Shown here: piece by piece, positions 6,384-6,421 of the stretch
How positions within the stretch are numbered: the stretch's first letter is position 1
Layout of the letters: each line of letters opens with the position of its first letter
Assembly (NCBI GenBank): GCA_030666075.1
Contig: DAOUYN010000054.1
Coordinates: 1 to 6,421, forward strand
Direction of reading: 5' to 3'
DNA: 6,421 bases
DNA from: Actinomycetes bacterium
GTDB lineage: Bacteria > Actinomycetota > Aquicultoria > CAJVYJ01 > JAUVQD01
Position numbers and translations under genes: made by a program
Notes under the pieces: model-generated
Seen by the model: the letters and a program-made list of their open reading frames with translations, nothing else
Told to the model about the DNA's origin: nothing
Databases searched by the model: none

Positions 6384-6421
6384 ATTTATATATTTATCCC
6401 AAATCTATGAAAGAGCGTAAA

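Noticed and set aside
6384..6421. AT-rich stretch before the dehydrogenase gene as a promoter
   Set aside because: TATATA-like hexamers lie immediately next to the ATG, but no convincing -35 at proper spacing is visible and the window ends here, so a promoter cannot be supported.

Overview
This window is a tetrapyrrole (heme/siroheme) biosynthesis cluster. Every supportable gene lies on the minus strand, so transcription runs from right to left. In transcription order it holds precorrin-2 dehydrogenase/ferrochelatase (SirC/Met8/CysG-N family), hemA, hemC, a fused cobA-hemD, a 62-residue single-pass membrane protein, hemB, a 61-residue 4-oxalocrotonate tautomerase-family protein, and the first 69 codons of hemL, which runs off the left edge. 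Together these encode the C5 route from glutamyl-tRNA(Glu) to 5-aminolevulinate (HemA, HemL), then to porphobilinogen (HemB), hydroxymethylbilane (HemC) and uroporphyrinogen III (HemD). From there the CobA domain and the dehydrogenase lead to precorrin-2, sirohydrochlorin and siroheme. No later protoheme or coproheme gene (hemE, hemN, hemG, hemH) is visible inside the window.

Layout: the block from hemA to hemB is tightly packed (4-nt overlap hemA/hemC, 17-nt overlap hemC/cobA-hemD, then gaps of 15 and 17 nt) and reads as one translationally coupled operon. Two places break the packing. The first is the 172-nt gap between the dehydrogenase gene and hemA. It carries a strong intrinsic terminator whose T-run ends only 34 nt before the hemA start codon, which suggests attenuation of the hemA operon. 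The second is the 76-nt gap between hemB and the tautomerase gene. It is almost filled by a perfect 25-bp inverted repeat with a 13-nt loop, resembling the terminal palindromes associated with REP/Y1-type transposases. The right end (6384-6421) is a 38-nt AT-rich stretch upstream of the dehydrogenase gene with no clear feature. No gap exceeds 300 bases. No tRNA, rRNA, CRISPR or intact transposase was seen.

Organism: a bacterium of moderately high GC using the C5 pathway. Gene order, the cobA-hemD fusion and several strong AGGAGG-type ribosome binding sites fit anaerobic Gram-positive lineages (Clostridia/Peptococcaceae-like Bacillota or deep-branching Actinobacteriota). Related orders also occur in Desulfobacterota, so the assignment is tentative.

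Most of the window is ordinary housekeeping biosynthesis. The parts worth a second look are the hemA leader/terminator, the palindromic element touching the hemB stop codon, the orphan small membrane protein, and the tautomerase-like gene placed between hemB and hemL.
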